Positions 19,338 through 29,651 of a DNA stretch of 64,000 nucleotides are shown piece by piece (position 1 is the first letter of the stretch; each line of letters opens with the position of its first letter). Source of the stretch: Vibrio superstes (GTDB taxonomy: Bacteria > Pseudomonadota > Gammaproteobacteria > Enterobacterales > Vibrionaceae). The notes under the pieces are model-generated. The model had not been told where the DNA came from. It worked only from the letters and a program-made list of their open reading frames with translations, and searched no databases. The translations under genes and the position numbers were made by a program. The stretch is taken from positions 1,897,111-1,961,110 of the forward strand of contig NZ_BCUR01000004.1 in assembly GCF_003569005.1 (NCBI RefSeq). The letters run 5' to 3'.

Positions 19338-19448
19338 TTAGTCTTGCTTATCTTTATCCATCATTTCTGTGTGCTCTAGCCACAGAGCATTGATGATGCC
19401 GAAAGCACAAGCTAGCAACACACCCAAAATCCAAGCGAAATACCACAT
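19338..19448 (-). CDS. cydX: Cytochrome bd oxidase small subunit CydX
   Basis: 36 aa: MWYFAWILGVLLACAFGIIN opens it, one membrane helix, then an acidic tail ending DKDKQD. AAGAAGGGA lies seven bases upstream of the ATG. The MWYFAWILG start is diagnostic of CydX (YbgT), which stabilises the cytochrome bd-I complex. It lies 13 bp after cydB. Confidence 0.96.
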   Translation of the reverse strand: MWYFAWILGVLLACAFGIINALWLEHTEMMDKDKQD

Positions 19449-19461
19449 ATCTTGTCCCTTC

Positions 19462-20598
19462 TTAATAAAGTGAATTCTTGTTTTCTTCGATGAACTTGTC
19501 ATCTAGACGACCAAACATCTTGTAGTAGGTCCAACTGGTGTAAGCTAGGATTACTGGAACCATAACAAAGGCTACTGCCGTCATAAGATTAAGAGTCAGT
19601 TCACTAGAGGTTGAATCCCACATCGTTAAGCTGTGTGCCGGGTTAAGGCTTGATGGCATAACGAACGGGAACATCGCAAGACCTGCAGTAAAGATTACGC
19701 CAGCATTGCCCAAGCTTGAGAACAAGAATGCAAAACCACCCTTCTCAGCGCGTGACGCAAGTAGTGCAAGCAATGGCATCGCCACGCCTAGTGCGGGCGC
19801 TAACCAAAACGCAGGGTACTCAGCAAAGTTCTTCATCCAAGCACCTGCTTCTACTACGACATCTTTCGCAAGAGGATTCGATGCGCCATTGTGATCCATT
19901 TGACTTGTAATCACATAGCCGTCCATGCCTTGAACCCAGAAACCACCAAGAACAAACAGCACTGCTGTAGCAATACCCGCAATTTGAGCGAGATTACGAG
20001 CACGGGCATGAATGTCCGATGTGGTTTTCATCTGCAGCCAGGTTGCGCCTTGTAGCAGTATCATCGACAGACTTACTAGACCACATAGCAGTGCAAATGG
20101 ATTCAGTAGCCCGAAGAAGCTGCCGTGGTAGCTAGACATCATGAACTCGTTCAGCTGGAACGGTACACCCTGTAACAGGTTACCGAAGGCGACACCGAAG
20201 ATAACCGGTGGCACAAAGCCACTGATAGAGATACAGATATCCCAAGTCTTACGCCATTTTGGCTCTTCTATTTTAGAACGGTAATCCAAACCAATTGGAC
20301 GAAGCCACAATGCAGCTAGGGTTACGATCATCGCGAAATAAAAACCAGAGAATGACGTTGCGTACACTAGAGGCCATGCAGCAAATAGAGCACCACCTGC
20401 TGTAATTAACCAAACTTGGTTGCCATCCCAGTGGGGAGCAATAGAGTTAATCATTACACGACGTTCTGTGTCAGTTTTACCAAGGATAGGTACAACCGCA
20501 CATACGCCCATATCAAAGCCGTCAGTGACCGCAAACCCGACGAATAACACGCCGATCAGCACCCACCATATAAATCTTAAAACTTCGTAATCAAACAT
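19462..20598 (-). CDS. cydB: Cytochrome bd ubiquinol oxidase subunit II
   Basis: 378 aa, multi-spanning inner-membrane protein starting MFDYEVLRFIWWVLIGVLFVGFAVTDGFDMG, the standard CydB N-terminus, with the conserved HWDGNQVWLITAGGA block. Partner of CydA in high-affinity oxygen reduction. Confidence 0.97.
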   Translation of the reverse strand: MFDYEVLRFIWWVLIGVLFVGFAVTDGFDMGVCAVVPILGKTDTERRVMINSIAPHWDGNQVWLITAGGALFAAWPLVYATSFSGFYFAMIVTLAALWLRPIGLDYRSKIEEPKWRKTWDICISISGFVPPVIFGVAFGNLLQGVPFQLNEFMMSSYHGSFFGLLNPFALLCGLVSLSMILLQGATWLQMKTTSDIHARARNLAQIAGIATAVLFVLGGFWVQGMDGYVITSQMDHNGASNPLAKDVVVEAGAWMKNFAEYPAFWLAPALGVAMPLLALLASRAEKGGFAFLFSSLGNAGVIFTAGLAMFPFVMPSSLNPAHSLTMWDSTSSELTLNLMTAVAFVMVPVILAYTSWTYYKMFGRLDDKFIEENKNSLY

Positions 20599-20613
20599 AA
20601 TGACACTCCCTTA

Positions 20614-22203
20614 TTATGCTTCAACTTGACGACCGATCTTCGCTTTCGCTTCATCGTCGTTGTCTTGTTCAAAATGGTAGCGACCTGTTTTCAGGCTACT
20701 CGGTCCCTTACGCGCAAACTTCACCATTAGATAAACTTCTGCAATCAAGAACACAGTGTAAAGTGCCAGAATAGCGGCTAGTGATGCCCATAGCTGACCA
20801 AGGGTCAGTGCCGATGCAGCGACGTGTACTGGCAGGATCTCACCCACCGCCCATGGCTGACGACCAAACTCGGCTACAAACCAACCTGCTTCAATCGCAA
20901 TCCACGGAAGTGGCATGCTGAACAATGCAGCTTTAAGTAACCAAGGTTTTTGTTCAATCTTCTGACGACAGGTCTGGTAGAACGCCATACCAAAGACAAA
21001 TAGCATGATGAAACCACACGCAACCATGATGCGGAAAGACCAGAATAGAGGCCAAACCGTAGGGATTGAATCATCAGCTGCCGCTTGGATTTGTGTCTCT
21101 GTAGCGTCTACTACGTTGTCGGTGTAACGCTTAAGCAGCAAGCCATAACCAAGGTCGTCTTTCACCTCATCAAAGGCTGCCACATTGGCGTCAGACTTGT
21201 CGCCTGCGCGCAGCTTTTCAAGAAGGTCATAAGCGTACATACCGTTACGGATACGATCGACGTGCTCTTCACGAAGGTCGCGAAGGCCTGTCACTTGCTT
21301 ATCAACTGAACGTGTTGCGATGATGCCCATGACATAAGGGATCTTAATCGCGTAGTCAGTTTCCATTGTCTCTTGATTTGGAATACCAAATGCAGTGAAG
21401 GCTGCTGGTGCTGGCTCGGTATGCCATTCAGCTTCAATAGCCGCAAGCTTTACTTTCTGTACGTCACCAAGCTCATAGCCTGACTCATCGCCAAGAACGA
21501 TTACAGATAGAATCGCTGCCATACCGAAAGAAGCGGCAATAGCAAATGAACGGCGAGCAAAAGCAACATCTCGTCCCTTCAGTAGGTAGTAGGAACTGAT
21601 ACCAAGAACGAACATTGCGCCAGTGGTATAACCTGATGCTACGGTGTGAACGAATTTCACCTGAGCAACTGGGTTAAACACCACTTCAGAGAAGCTGACC
21701 ATCTCCATTCGCATGGTTTCAAAGTTGAACTCAGCGCCCACAGGGTGTTGCATCCAGCCGTTTGCGATAAGGATCCACAGTGCAGAGAAGTTTGAGCCCA
21801 ATGCAACTAGCCAAGTTACCGCCAAGTGTTGACGCTTAGACAGTCTGTCCCAACCAAAGAAGAATAAACCAACAAACGTGGATTCTAAGAAGAAGGCTAC
21901 CAAGGCTTCAATGGCAAGAGGAGCACCAAAGATATCGCCTACATAGTGAGAATAGTAAGACCAGTTTGTTCCGAACTGGAACTCCATGGTAAGGCCTGTA
22001 GCTACACCTAGAGCAAAGTTAATACCGAATAACTTACCCCAGAACTTGGTCATATCTTTATAAATCTGCTTGCCTGTCATCACGTAAACGGATTCCATAA
22101 TCGCAAGCAAGAAAGCAAGACCTAAAGTTAATGGTACAAACAGGAAGTGGTACATTGCTGTCAACGCGAATTGTAATCGCGACAGATCAACGACATCTAT
22201 CAT
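20614..22203 (-). CDS. cydA: Cytochrome bd ubiquinol oxidase subunit I
   Basis: 529 aa with the heme b595 His ([11 protein letters not shown], His ~19), a heme b558 His ([10 protein letters not shown]) and its Met (GFIMLF), and the [12 protein letters not shown] sequence of the quinol-binding region. The Q loop (about residues 250-390) is long, as in CydA-L forms. First gene of cydABX; a consensus FNR site lies about 206 bp upstream. Confidence 0.97.
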   Translation of the reverse strand: MIDVVDLSRLQFALTAMYHFLFVPLTLGLAFLLAIMESVYVMTGKQIYKDMTKFWGKLFGINFALGVATGLTMEFQFGTNWSYYSHYVGDIFGAPLAIEALVAFFLESTFVGLFFFGWDRLSKRQHLAVTWLVALGSNFSALWILIANGWMQHPVGAEFNFETMRMEMVSFSEVVFNPVAQVKFVHTVASGYTTGAMFVLGISSYYLLKGRDVAFARRSFAIAASFGMAAILSVIVLGDESGYELGDVQKVKLAAIEAEWHTEPAPAAFTAFGIPNQETMETDYAIKIPYVMGIIATRSVDKQVTGLRDLREEHVDRIRNGMYAYDLLEKLRAGDKSDANVAAFDEVKDDLGYGLLLKRYTDNVVDATETQIQAAADDSIPTVWPLFWSFRIMVACGFIMLFVFGMAFYQTCRQKIEQKPWLLKAALFSMPLPWIAIEAGWFVAEFGRQPWAVGEILPVHVAASALTLGQLWASLAAILALYTVFLIAEVYLMVKFARKGPSSLKTGRYHFEQDNDDEAKAKIGRQVEA

Positions 22204-22545
22204 AAGAACTCCTTGGGTGTCTTCCTAGACACTGGTTCAACCTAAAGCGCAAAGTTAAAAATTAACAGGAGCTGTTAAATAACTGTATCAAACATTAATT
22301 CCCTGAAAACTAACAGTTAAACAGTTGTTAAGCATCCTCTAATATATCTGTGGGCTATATTATCGGTTTAGTTTGTTGGTTTCAAAGGCTTTATTTCAGA
22401 AAGTTTCCTTGATTTGAATCAAGAATAATGAATTGAGATGGGTTATTTATTAGGCGGAAAGAGGTTGATATGTGACCAAGGTTAATAATTTGGAAGGGTT
22501 ATTGTCTGACAAATAAAAGGGGCATTACACCCCTGTAACTATTCA
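22204..22545. other. cydA promoter region
   Basis: 342 bp between cydA and ruvB. Contains AT-rich direct repeats of the type AACTGTTTAACTGTTA on the minus strand (around 22305-22330), similar to ArcA-type repeats, and the FNR box at 22409-22422. No coding sequence seen. A promoter for cydA is expected here. Confidence 0.55.
22409..22422. promoter_or_regulatory. FNR binding site upstream of cydABX
   Basis: TTGATTTGAATCAA is a perfect match to the FNR consensus TTGAT-N4-ATCAA. It fits oxygen control of cytochrome bd; distance to the cydA start is about 206 bp. Confidence 0.75.
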
Positions 22546-23556
22546 TCAATCTTTTATATCAAATCCAAAATGTAAGTAGGCACGGTCTGTAACAATTCGA
22601 CCTCGAGGGGTTCTTTGCAGATAGCCCTGCTGAATTAAATACGGCTCTAGTACATCTTCAATGGTATCTTTTTCTTCACCGATGGCAGCGGCCATATTAT
22701 CGAGGCCAACCGGGCCACCGTTAAATTTCTCAATAATAGCCAGCAATAATTTGCGGTCCATGTAATCAAAACCAAGGCTATCAACATCTAACATGTCCAA
22801 GGCTTTGTCTGCGATACCCGAATCGATATGTCCATCACCCTTCACTTCGGCATAATCGCGCACACGCCTTAGTAAACGGTTAGCAATACGCGGAGTACCT
22901 CGAGCACGTCTTGCGACTTCAAGAGCGCCCTCCTCTTCCATCGACAAATTCAAGCAATCTGCACTGCGCTGAACAATGTGTTGCAGATCTTCAATCTTGT
23001 AATATTCAAGACGCTGAGTAATGCCGAATCGATCGCGCAGTGGCGAGGTTAAAGAACCCGCTCGTGTGGTGGCGCCAATCAATGTGAAGGGTGGTAGGTC
23101 AATCTTGATAGAACGAGCAGCAGGCCCCTCGCCTATCATGATGTCTAATTGATAATCTTCCATCGCAGGATAAAGGACCTCTTCAACCATAGGGCTCAAG
23201 CGGTGTATTTCATCAATAAACAACACATCGTTTTCTTCTAAGTTGGTTAGAAGCGCCGCCAAGTCACCAGCTTTTTCTAGCACAGGACCTGAAGTGGTGC
23301 GGATGTTAACACCCATCTCATTGGCAACAATGTTAGCAAGTGTGGTTTTACCCAAACCAGGAGGCCCGAAGATAAGCAGGTGATCCAAAGCTTCATTGCG
23401 CATTTGAGCCGCTTTGATGAAAATCTCCATCTGACCACGCACGTGGTCTTGGCCTCGATAATCTTCAAGCTTTTTAGGACGAATCGCGCGATCAATCGCT
23501 TCTTCGTCTCTAAAGGTAGGGTTTTCAGGTGCAATGAGTCGGTCAGCTTCAATCAT
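22546..23556 (-). CDS. ruvB: Holliday junction branch-migration helicase RuvB
   Basis: 336 aa. AAA+ motor: Walker [10 protein letters not shown], Walker B DEIHRL, sensor GATTRAGSL and arginine finger region RDRFG; C-terminal winged helix with [11 protein letters not shown]. Drives branch migration with RuvA. Starts three bases after the ruvA stop. Confidence 0.98.
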   Translation of the reverse strand: MIEADRLIAPENPTFRDEEAIDRAIRPKKLEDYRGQDHVRGQMEIFIKAAQMRNEALDHLLIFGPPGLGKTTLANIVANEMGVNIRTTSGPVLEKAGDLAALLTNLEENDVLFIDEIHRLSPMVEEVLYPAMEDYQLDIMIGEGPAARSIKIDLPPFTLIGATTRAGSLTSPLRDRFGITQRLEYYKIEDLQHIVQRSADCLNLSMEEEGALEVARRARGTPRIANRLLRRVRDYAEVKGDGHIDSGIADKALDMLDVDSLGFDYMDRKLLLAIIEKFNGGPVGLDNMAAAIGEEKDTIEDVLEPYLIQQGYLQRTPRGRIVTDRAYLHFGFDIKD

Positions 23557-23559
23557 CTA

Positions 23560-24174
23560 TTATACCATCGCTCGTAGAGCTTCTTTGATCAGGGATTCGC
23601 TGGTCATATCAGGCTTGGCAATCTGCGAGATAGCTTTTGAAGCCAATTGCGGTTTGTAACCCAATGCCAGTAATGCACTCACCGCTTCGTCAATGGCACT
23701 TTCGTCGCTAGACAGACCTTTATCCATTGGCGCTGCGTCAGTGGCAGGCGTAAAGAGATCACCTGCACCCCAGCCTTTAAGTCGGTCTTTCATCTCGACT
23801 ACCAAACGCTCGGCGGTTTTCTTACCCACGCCTGGCAGTTTAACCAGAGTAGAGATATCTTCGTTCTCAACACAGCTAACAAACTGACCCGCCGTCATGC
23901 CCGACAAAATACCCAAGCCCAGTTTAGGACCCACGCCATTAGCTTTAATCACTTCACGGAATAGAGCTCGCTCATTCACACTGTTGAAACCATACAAAAG
24001 CTGCGCGTCTTCTCGCACCACGAAGTGAGTATAAATAATCGCTTCTTGGCCAATTTCTGGCAGCTCATAAAAACAGCTCATCGGCATCTGAACTTCATAG
24101 CCAATCCCACCCACTTCAATTAAAAGTTCTGGGGGCTGTTTTTCGATAAGGGTTCCACGTAAGCGTCCAATCAC
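23560..24174 (-). CDS. ruvA: Holliday junction DNA-binding protein RuvA
   Basis: 204 aa. N-terminal OB fold ([31 protein letters not shown]), helix-hairpin-helix motifs ([28 protein letters not shown]) and a C-terminal domain III that binds RuvB. Separated from ruvC by about 2 kb of repeats and an insertion element rather than being adjacent. Confidence 0.98.
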   Translation of the reverse strand: MIGRLRGTLIEKQPPELLIEVGGIGYEVQMPMSCFYELPEIGQEAIIYTHFVVREDAQLLYGFNSVNERALFREVIKANGVGPKLGLGILSGMTAGQFVSCVENEDISTLVKLPGVGKKTAERLVVEMKDRLKGWGAGDLFTPATDAAPMDKGLSSDESAIDEAVSALLALGYKPQLASKAISQIAKPDMTSESLIKEALRAMV

Positions 24175-24311
24175 TGTCTATTTCCAATCGCTGTTTACAA
24201 TGTTATTGATGATAATAAATAACTGGACGGATAGCCAGTACTCCGAGTAAATAGCGGGGACTGAGCTGGCAGCTTTAAGCTGTCAGCTGACAGATAACAG
24301 CCGTGAAAACA

Positions 24312-24696
24312 TCATTCTTGCGGTGATTATCGGGGAACCCTATAAGCTTTAGGTCCCCGATAGAAGCACTCGGGGACGACGGGGGTTGGCTTGAAAGCTA
24401 ATAGCTGCAAAAATGTCATTCCCGCATGCTGTTAGCGGGAATCTGGGAACGTACTCATTTATAGATTGCCGATTGGAGACTTCGGCAATGACGGGCTTGG
24501 GCTTCGAGCCTCAATCTGTCAGCTGACCGATATTAGCTAAAAACTGTAAAACATCATTCCCGCATGCTGTTAGCGGGAATCTTAGAACGCACTCTCTGAA
24601 GATTGCCGATAAGGGACCTCGGCAATGACTGGGGGTTGGATCGAAGCCTCAAGCTGCCAGCCGTCAGCTAATAGATAACAGCTGTAAAATCGTCAT
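24312..24696. repeat. Cluster of REP-like palindromic units
   Basis: Successive units, about 138 bp apart from 24416 on, each have a hairpin of the type TCATTCCCGC...GCGGGAATCT followed by an opposed hairpin such as TTGCCGA...TCGGCAATGACGGG and a CAGCT-rich linker. Units begin near 24312 (diverged), 24416, 24554 and 24693; the last is interrupted by the insertion element. Stem sequences vary between units but pairing is kept. The 137 bp from the ruvA stop to 24312 hold no gene. Confidence 0.8.
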
Positions 24697-24698
24697 AT

Positions 24699-24710
24699 AT
24701 GGACCCACCC
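24699..24710 (+). repeat. Inverted repeat of the insertion element, ruvA side
   Basis: ATGGACCCACCC, the perfect reverse complement of 26070-26081. Confidence 0.88.
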
Positions 24711-24981
24711 AGTTTGCAAGTCATTTTACATTCTTGGTTATTGAGTCATTGTCGTTCATATATTCGGCCTGTTTACTGAGCTCTATCGTGCTCATGGCCT
24801 TGATGTAATCTGCACCCAATGCTCTTTATCATTCCCACGGCTTCTGATGAGCCAATGACGGTGTCAGAGTTTCACTGGGGCGGGATGACCGCTAACCATC
24901 GATGTAAAATGTATCGCAACTGACGATGAGTGTTGTTTAACTGGTTAATTCCCTACTGTTTAGAGCGTTAGCATTATCAAG
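24711..24981 (-). ncRNA. Candidate bridge RNA region of the insertion element
   Basis: Non-coding 271 bp following the transposase stop. In IS1111-type elements the bridge RNA is encoded on this side. The strip holds ATCATTCCC (24828-24836), identical to the head of the REP target flanking the element, next to a GGCT/AGCC stem-loop (24839-24853), and CCGCTAAC (24889-24896), complementary to GTTAGCGG in the same REP. Extent, structure and strand are inferred. Confidence 0.5.
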
Positions 24982-26001
24982 TTATGCTTCTTTAAGTTGG
25001 TACGGTTTGTTGTGTGTAATCACAGCCCAGACAATGCGTGCCAACTTATTCGCTAACGCTACACAGGCTTTGTTAAAGCTTTTCTCATGCTTCAGCTTAG
25101 TTGCCCAGACGCTCACCTTGTCTTCTTTCCTATCTGCATATTGGAGTACACTCCTCGCTCCGTGTATCAGAAGCGCTCTGAGTACGACGTTACCTTTCTT
25201 GGTGATGCCATACAGTTGAGATTTCCCTCCAGTTGAGAACTGTCTCGGAACCAGACCACACCAAGCAGAGAAGTGTCGACCACTCTTAAACTGTGTCCCT
25301 TTCCCAATGGCTGCATACAACGCTAGCGCGGTGATAGGTCCGATACCCACGACACTTTGCGCTATCTGACAGACATAATTTTCTTTAGCAAAAGCCTTTA
25401 GCTTGCTCTCGACCTGTTCAATACGGTCGTTTAAGGACAAGAACTCCTGGTACAGTTCATTGAACAAATCTCTAGCGACCCAGGTCAGTTCGTTACCTGG
25501 GTCTTCTAAGAACTCTGGAACGGACCTACGCAAGGCTGAGATACCTCGATTCATACAGAGCCCATACTCAAGCAGTAATCCTCGTATCTGGTTCATTAGT
25601 TGAGTGCGTTGCTTAATCAAGCGTTGCCTAATACGCAGGTACATTTGAGCGTCTTGTTGGTCAATGGTTTTTATCGGTACAAACGTCATATTGTCACGTT
25701 GTGCGGCTTCCGCTATCGCTTCTGCGTCGTTGTAGTCATTCTTATTTTTACGACGATATGAAGTGACATGTTGCGGAGGGACGAGTTTAACCTCATGCCC
25801 AAGCTTGATGAGCTCCCGAGCCAAGTGATTAGAGGCACCACAGGCTTCAATGGCAATTGTTTGAGGAGCTAACTTAGCAAAGTATGAGAGTGTAGCCGCG
25901 CGCTTAAGCTGCTTCTTATATGTGATTTTTCCGCGTGATGTGACGAACACTGCATGAAAAACATTCTTGGCAATATCTAATCCGACCGTTACATTTGTCA
26001 T
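24982..26001 (-). CDS. IS110-family DEDD transposase
   Basis: 339 aa. RuvC-like N-terminal domain with acidic residues D9 (VGLDIAKN), E52 (AIEACG), D89 and D92 (NDYNDAEA); C-terminal Transposase_20 domain (VVGIGPITALALYAAIG) with the serine-containing FSTGGKSQLYGITKKGN that supplies the catalytic Ser. AAGGGTAGG lies just upstream of the ATG. Intact, no frameshift. It acts as an RNA-guided recombinase in well-studied family members. Confidence 0.95.
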   Translation of the reverse strand: MTNVTVGLDIAKNVFHAVFVTSRGKITYKKQLKRAATLSYFAKLAPQTIAIEACGASNHLARELIKLGHEVKLVPPQHVTSYRRKNKNDYNDAEAIAEAAQRDNMTFVPIKTIDQQDAQMYLRIRQRLIKQRTQLMNQIRGLLLEYGLCMNRGISALRRSVPEFLEDPGNELTWVARDLFNELYQEFLSLNDRIEQVESKLKAFAKENYVCQIAQSVVGIGPITALALYAAIGKGTQFKSGRHFSAWCGLVPRQFSTGGKSQLYGITKKGNVVLRALLIHGARSVLQYADRKEDKVSVWATKLKHEKSFNKACVALANKLARIVWAVITHNKPYQLKEA

Positions 26002-26069
26002 GTGGACCTACCCTTATTTAGATGCTTGTTTGTTCAACTTCATCTTGGCGCATTGTGACGCCGTGTAAA

Positions 26070-26081
26070 GGGTGGGTCCAT
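26070..26081 (-). repeat. Inverted repeat of the insertion element, ruvC side
   Basis: GGGTGGGTCCAT, the reverse complement of the left repeat at 24699-24710, 69 bp upstream of the transposase start. Confidence 0.88.
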
Positions 26082-26083
26082 TT

Positions 26084-26215
26084 CATTATTCCCGCGTGCT
26101 GTTAGCGGGAATCTGGGAGCGCACTCTTTGAAGATTGCCGATAAGAGACCTCGGCAATGACGGGAGTTGGACTGATAGCTTCAAGCTGCCAACTGTCAGC
26201 TAACAGCTATTAACT
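26084..26215. repeat. REP-like unit continuing past the insertion element
   Basis: TTCCCGCGTGCTGTTAGCGGG hairpin, then TTGCCGATAAGAGACCTCGG, then the CAGCT-rich linker: the rest of the unit begun at 24693. It ends a few bases before the ruvC stop. Confidence 0.8.
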
Positions 26216-26228
26216 AACGGCTCAAAAG

Positions 26229-26750
26229 TTAGCGATATCGGCCGCGTCTTGCAGAGGTTGCCTTGCCTGCTAGGGCCACCAGCGTTTTGTTGGTGTTGGC
26301 GTGGCATATTGCGACACCTAGTGCATCGGCGGCATCGGCCTGCGGTTTTGCGGGCAGCTTCAGCATTTGTTGAACCATATGTTGTACTTGGGCTTTGTCT
26401 GCACCACCAGTACCTACTACCGCTTGTTTGATAAGCCTCGCCGCATACTCATGAACCTCTAGGTCAGCATTTACCGCAGCGACAATGGCACTGCCCCTCG
26501 CCTGCCCTAGCTTTAACGCAGAGTCGGCATTTTTCGACATGAAGACTTGCTCGATAGCAAATACATCAGGCTGAAACTGAGTGATGATTTCGCTCACGCC
26601 TGCATAAATTTGCTTTAGCCTACCCGGCAGTTCCTTCTCTGACATGCGGATACAGCCACTACCTAGGTAATACAAGTGCCTACCGTTTTGACGAATAACC
26701 CCATACCCGGTAATTCTAGAGCCAGGATCTATTCCTAAAATAATCGTCAT
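26229..26750 (-). CDS. ruvC: Holliday junction resolvase RuvC
   Basis: 173 aa. Catalytic acidic residues visible in [12 protein letters not shown] (Asp7), FAIEQVF (Glu) and [14 protein letters not shown] (two Asp). Resolves Holliday junctions made by RuvAB. Its normal downstream neighbour ruvA now lies 2 kb away beyond REP units and the insertion element. Upstream, a terminator divides it from aspS. Confidence 0.97.
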   Translation of the reverse strand: MTIILGIDPGSRITGYGVIRQNGRHLYYLGSGCIRMSEKELPGRLKQIYAGVSEIITQFQPDVFAIEQVFMSKNADSALKLGQARGSAIVAAVNADLEVHEYAARLIKQAVVGTGGADKAQVQHMVQQMLKLPAKPQADAADALGVAICHANTNKTLVALAGKATSARRGRYR

Positions 26751-26776
26751 TGATGTTTTCTATCCCTCAAACAAAA

Positions 26777-26800
26777 ACTCCCGCGATATAAGCGGGAGTT
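26777..26800 (-). terminator. Terminator of aspS
   Basis: AACTCCCGC (26777-26785) pairs with GCGGGAGTT (26792-26800); on the minus strand TTTTTGTTTG follows. It lies just after aspS and before ruvC, so ruvC needs its own promoter or readthrough. Confidence 0.85.
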
Positions 26801-26821
26801 TAGACTAGTTAAACGCGAGTG

Positions 26822-28597
26822 TTATTCGCCTTCTTTCTTCGCAATTTTCACTGCAATAGAAAGCTCTTCTAGTGCGGCTGGGTTTGCAAGGCTAGGTGCG
26901 TTTGTTAGTAGACAAGATGCATTGGTCGTTTTAGGGAATGCAATCACGTCACGGATGTTCTCTGTACCACATAGCAACATCACTAGGCGGTCAAGACCGA
27001 ATGCTAAGCCTGCGTGTGGAGGCGTGCCGTACTTAAGGGCTTCTAGTAAGAAACCAAACTTAAGTTGCTGTTCTTCTGCATCAATGCCTAGGATGTCAAA
27101 CACTGCTGCTTGCATCTCTGCGTTGTGAATACGTACGGAACCGCCGCCCACTTCGTAGCCGTTGATAACCATGTCGTATGCATTAGAGTTTGCAGCCGCA
27201 GGGTTCGCTTTTAGCTCTTCTGCTGTTACGCCAAGAGGAGAAGTGAATGGGTGGTGCATCGCGTGCAGGTTGCCTTCACCGTCTTCTTCAAACATTGGGA
27301 AATCAACAACCCAAAGTGGTTTCCATGCTGCTAGGTCTGTTAGTTCTAGATCAGTACCTACTTTAAGACGCAGTGCGCCCATCGCTTCTGAAACAACGTT
27401 CGCTTTATCAGCACCAAATAGGATGATATCGCCAGATTCTGCGCCAGTGCGCTCAAGAATACCGTTGATCACTTCCTCATTTAGGAATTTAGCTACTGGA
27501 GATTGGATACCTTCCATGCCAGCTGCACGGTCGTTCACCTTCATCCAAGCCAAACCTTTCGCACCGTAGATACCAACGAACTCAGCGTAGCCATCGATTT
27601 GCTTACGAGTCAGCTTAGCGCCACCTGGTACACGAAGTACTGCTACACGACCTTTCTCGTCGTTTGCAGGGCCAGCGAATACTTTGAATTCAACATCTTT
27701 AAGAATGTCAGCAACATCAACAAGCTCAAGAGGGTTACGTAGATCTGGCTTATCAGAACCAAAGCGACGAATAGCTTCTGCAAATGGCATTACAGGGAAC
27801 TCACCAAGGTCAACGTTCAGTAGTTCTTGCCACATGTCGTGAACCATTTTCTCTGTGGTTGCACGCACTTGGTCTGCTGACATGAATGAGGTCTCAATAT
27901 CAATCTGAGTAAATTCAGGTTGACGGTCCGCACGCAAGTCTTCATCACGGAAACACTTCACAATTTGGTAGTAACGATCAAAGCCAGACATCATCAACAG
28001 CTGTTTGAACAACTGAGGAGATTGTGGAAGCGCGTAGAAGTTGCCTTTGTGAACACGGCTTGGCACCAAGTAATCACGTGCGCCTTCTGGCGTTGCTTTA
28101 GTCAGAACAGGGGTTTCGATATCTAGGAAATCGTTGTCATCTAGGAAACGACGCACAAAGCTTGACGCTTTAGCACGCAGCTTAATACGGTCACTCATTT
28201 CAGGGCGGCGTAGGTCGATGTAACGATACTTAAGACGCTGCTCTTCAGAGTTGTTTTGGTTGAAATCCAGTGGCAACACATCTGAACGGTTGATGATTTC
28301 TAGGCCTTTAGCGATGATTTCAACTTCACCAGTCGCCATGTCTTTGTTTACTTGGCTGTCAGGACGAACGCGAACTTCACCCGTTAGCTTAATGCAGAAT
28401 TCGTTACGTAATTGGCTTGCTACAGCAGTAGCTTCTGCCATATCTGGGTCAACAACTACTTGAACGATACCTTCACGATCTCGCATATCGATAAAAATAA
28501 GGCCGCCTAGATCACGACGACGGTTTACCCAACCGCAAAGTTCTACAGTTTGTCCTGCTAGGGACTTGTTCAGTTGACCACAATAATGGCTACGCAT
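26822..28597 (-). CDS. aspS: Aspartyl-tRNA synthetase
   Basis: 591 aa, bacterial class IIb form. N-terminal anticodon-binding OB fold ([23 protein letters not shown]), class II motif 2 ([21 protein letters not shown]), an inserted GAD domain (about 290-420), and motif 3 ([15 protein letters not shown]). Charges tRNA-Asp. Divergent from cmoA. Confidence 0.98.
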   Translation of the reverse strand: MRSHYCGQLNKSLAGQTVELCGWVNRRRDLGGLIFIDMRDREGIVQVVVDPDMAEATAVASQLRNEFCIKLTGEVRVRPDSQVNKDMATGEVEIIAKGLEIINRSDVLPLDFNQNNSEEQRLKYRYIDLRRPEMSDRIKLRAKASSFVRRFLDDNDFLDIETPVLTKATPEGARDYLVPSRVHKGNFYALPQSPQLFKQLLMMSGFDRYYQIVKCFRDEDLRADRQPEFTQIDIETSFMSADQVRATTEKMVHDMWQELLNVDLGEFPVMPFAEAIRRFGSDKPDLRNPLELVDVADILKDVEFKVFAGPANDEKGRVAVLRVPGGAKLTRKQIDGYAEFVGIYGAKGLAWMKVNDRAAGMEGIQSPVAKFLNEEVINGILERTGAESGDIILFGADKANVVSEAMGALRLKVGTDLELTDLAAWKPLWVVDFPMFEEDGEGNLHAMHHPFTSPLGVTAEELKANPAAANSNAYDMVINGYEVGGGSVRIHNAEMQAAVFDILGIDAEEQQLKFGFLLEALKYGTPPHAGLAFGLDRLVMLLCGTENIRDVIAFPKTTNASCLLTNAPSLANPAALEELSIAVKIAKKEGE

Positions 28598-28828
28598 ATT
28601 GAATTTCCCGACTCTTTTCTAATAACTAATAAGGTTCTATCGAGACAATAAGATCTCGACGCAATTAACCGATATTTATACTCGGAAATAGCCTTAAAAT
28701 CGACAGGCAAAGCAACTTTTTCTGCATGAAAGGTGGGCTTTGCTCTGTTTTTGAGCAAACAAAGGGAAAAACAACAAGCTTTAACGCAATTGAGCTAGAT
28801 TAATGACAGCTCGGTGCCTTTTCTCTAA

Positions 28829-29590
<762 letters not shown>

Positions 29591-29651
29591 ATCCGACGTT
29601 ACACGGTAATCGCTCTATAATTTGAAGATCAAGTTGATGGAGCGACTGCCG

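Larger units (their letters stand above)
24697..26083 (-). mobile_element. IS1111-type (IS110 family) insertion element
   Basis: About 1.4 kb carrying one DEDD transposase. Perfect 12-bp inverted repeats ATGGACCCACCC (24699-24710) and GGGTGGGTCCAT (26070-26081) lie at or just inside the ends, as in the IS1111 subgroup. The longer non-coding end (about 270 bp) is downstream of the transposase, also as in IS1111. It sits inside a REP-like unit, between TCAT and the TTCCCGC stem, and splits ruvC from ruvA. The exact outer ends are uncertain by a few bases. Confidence 0.88.
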
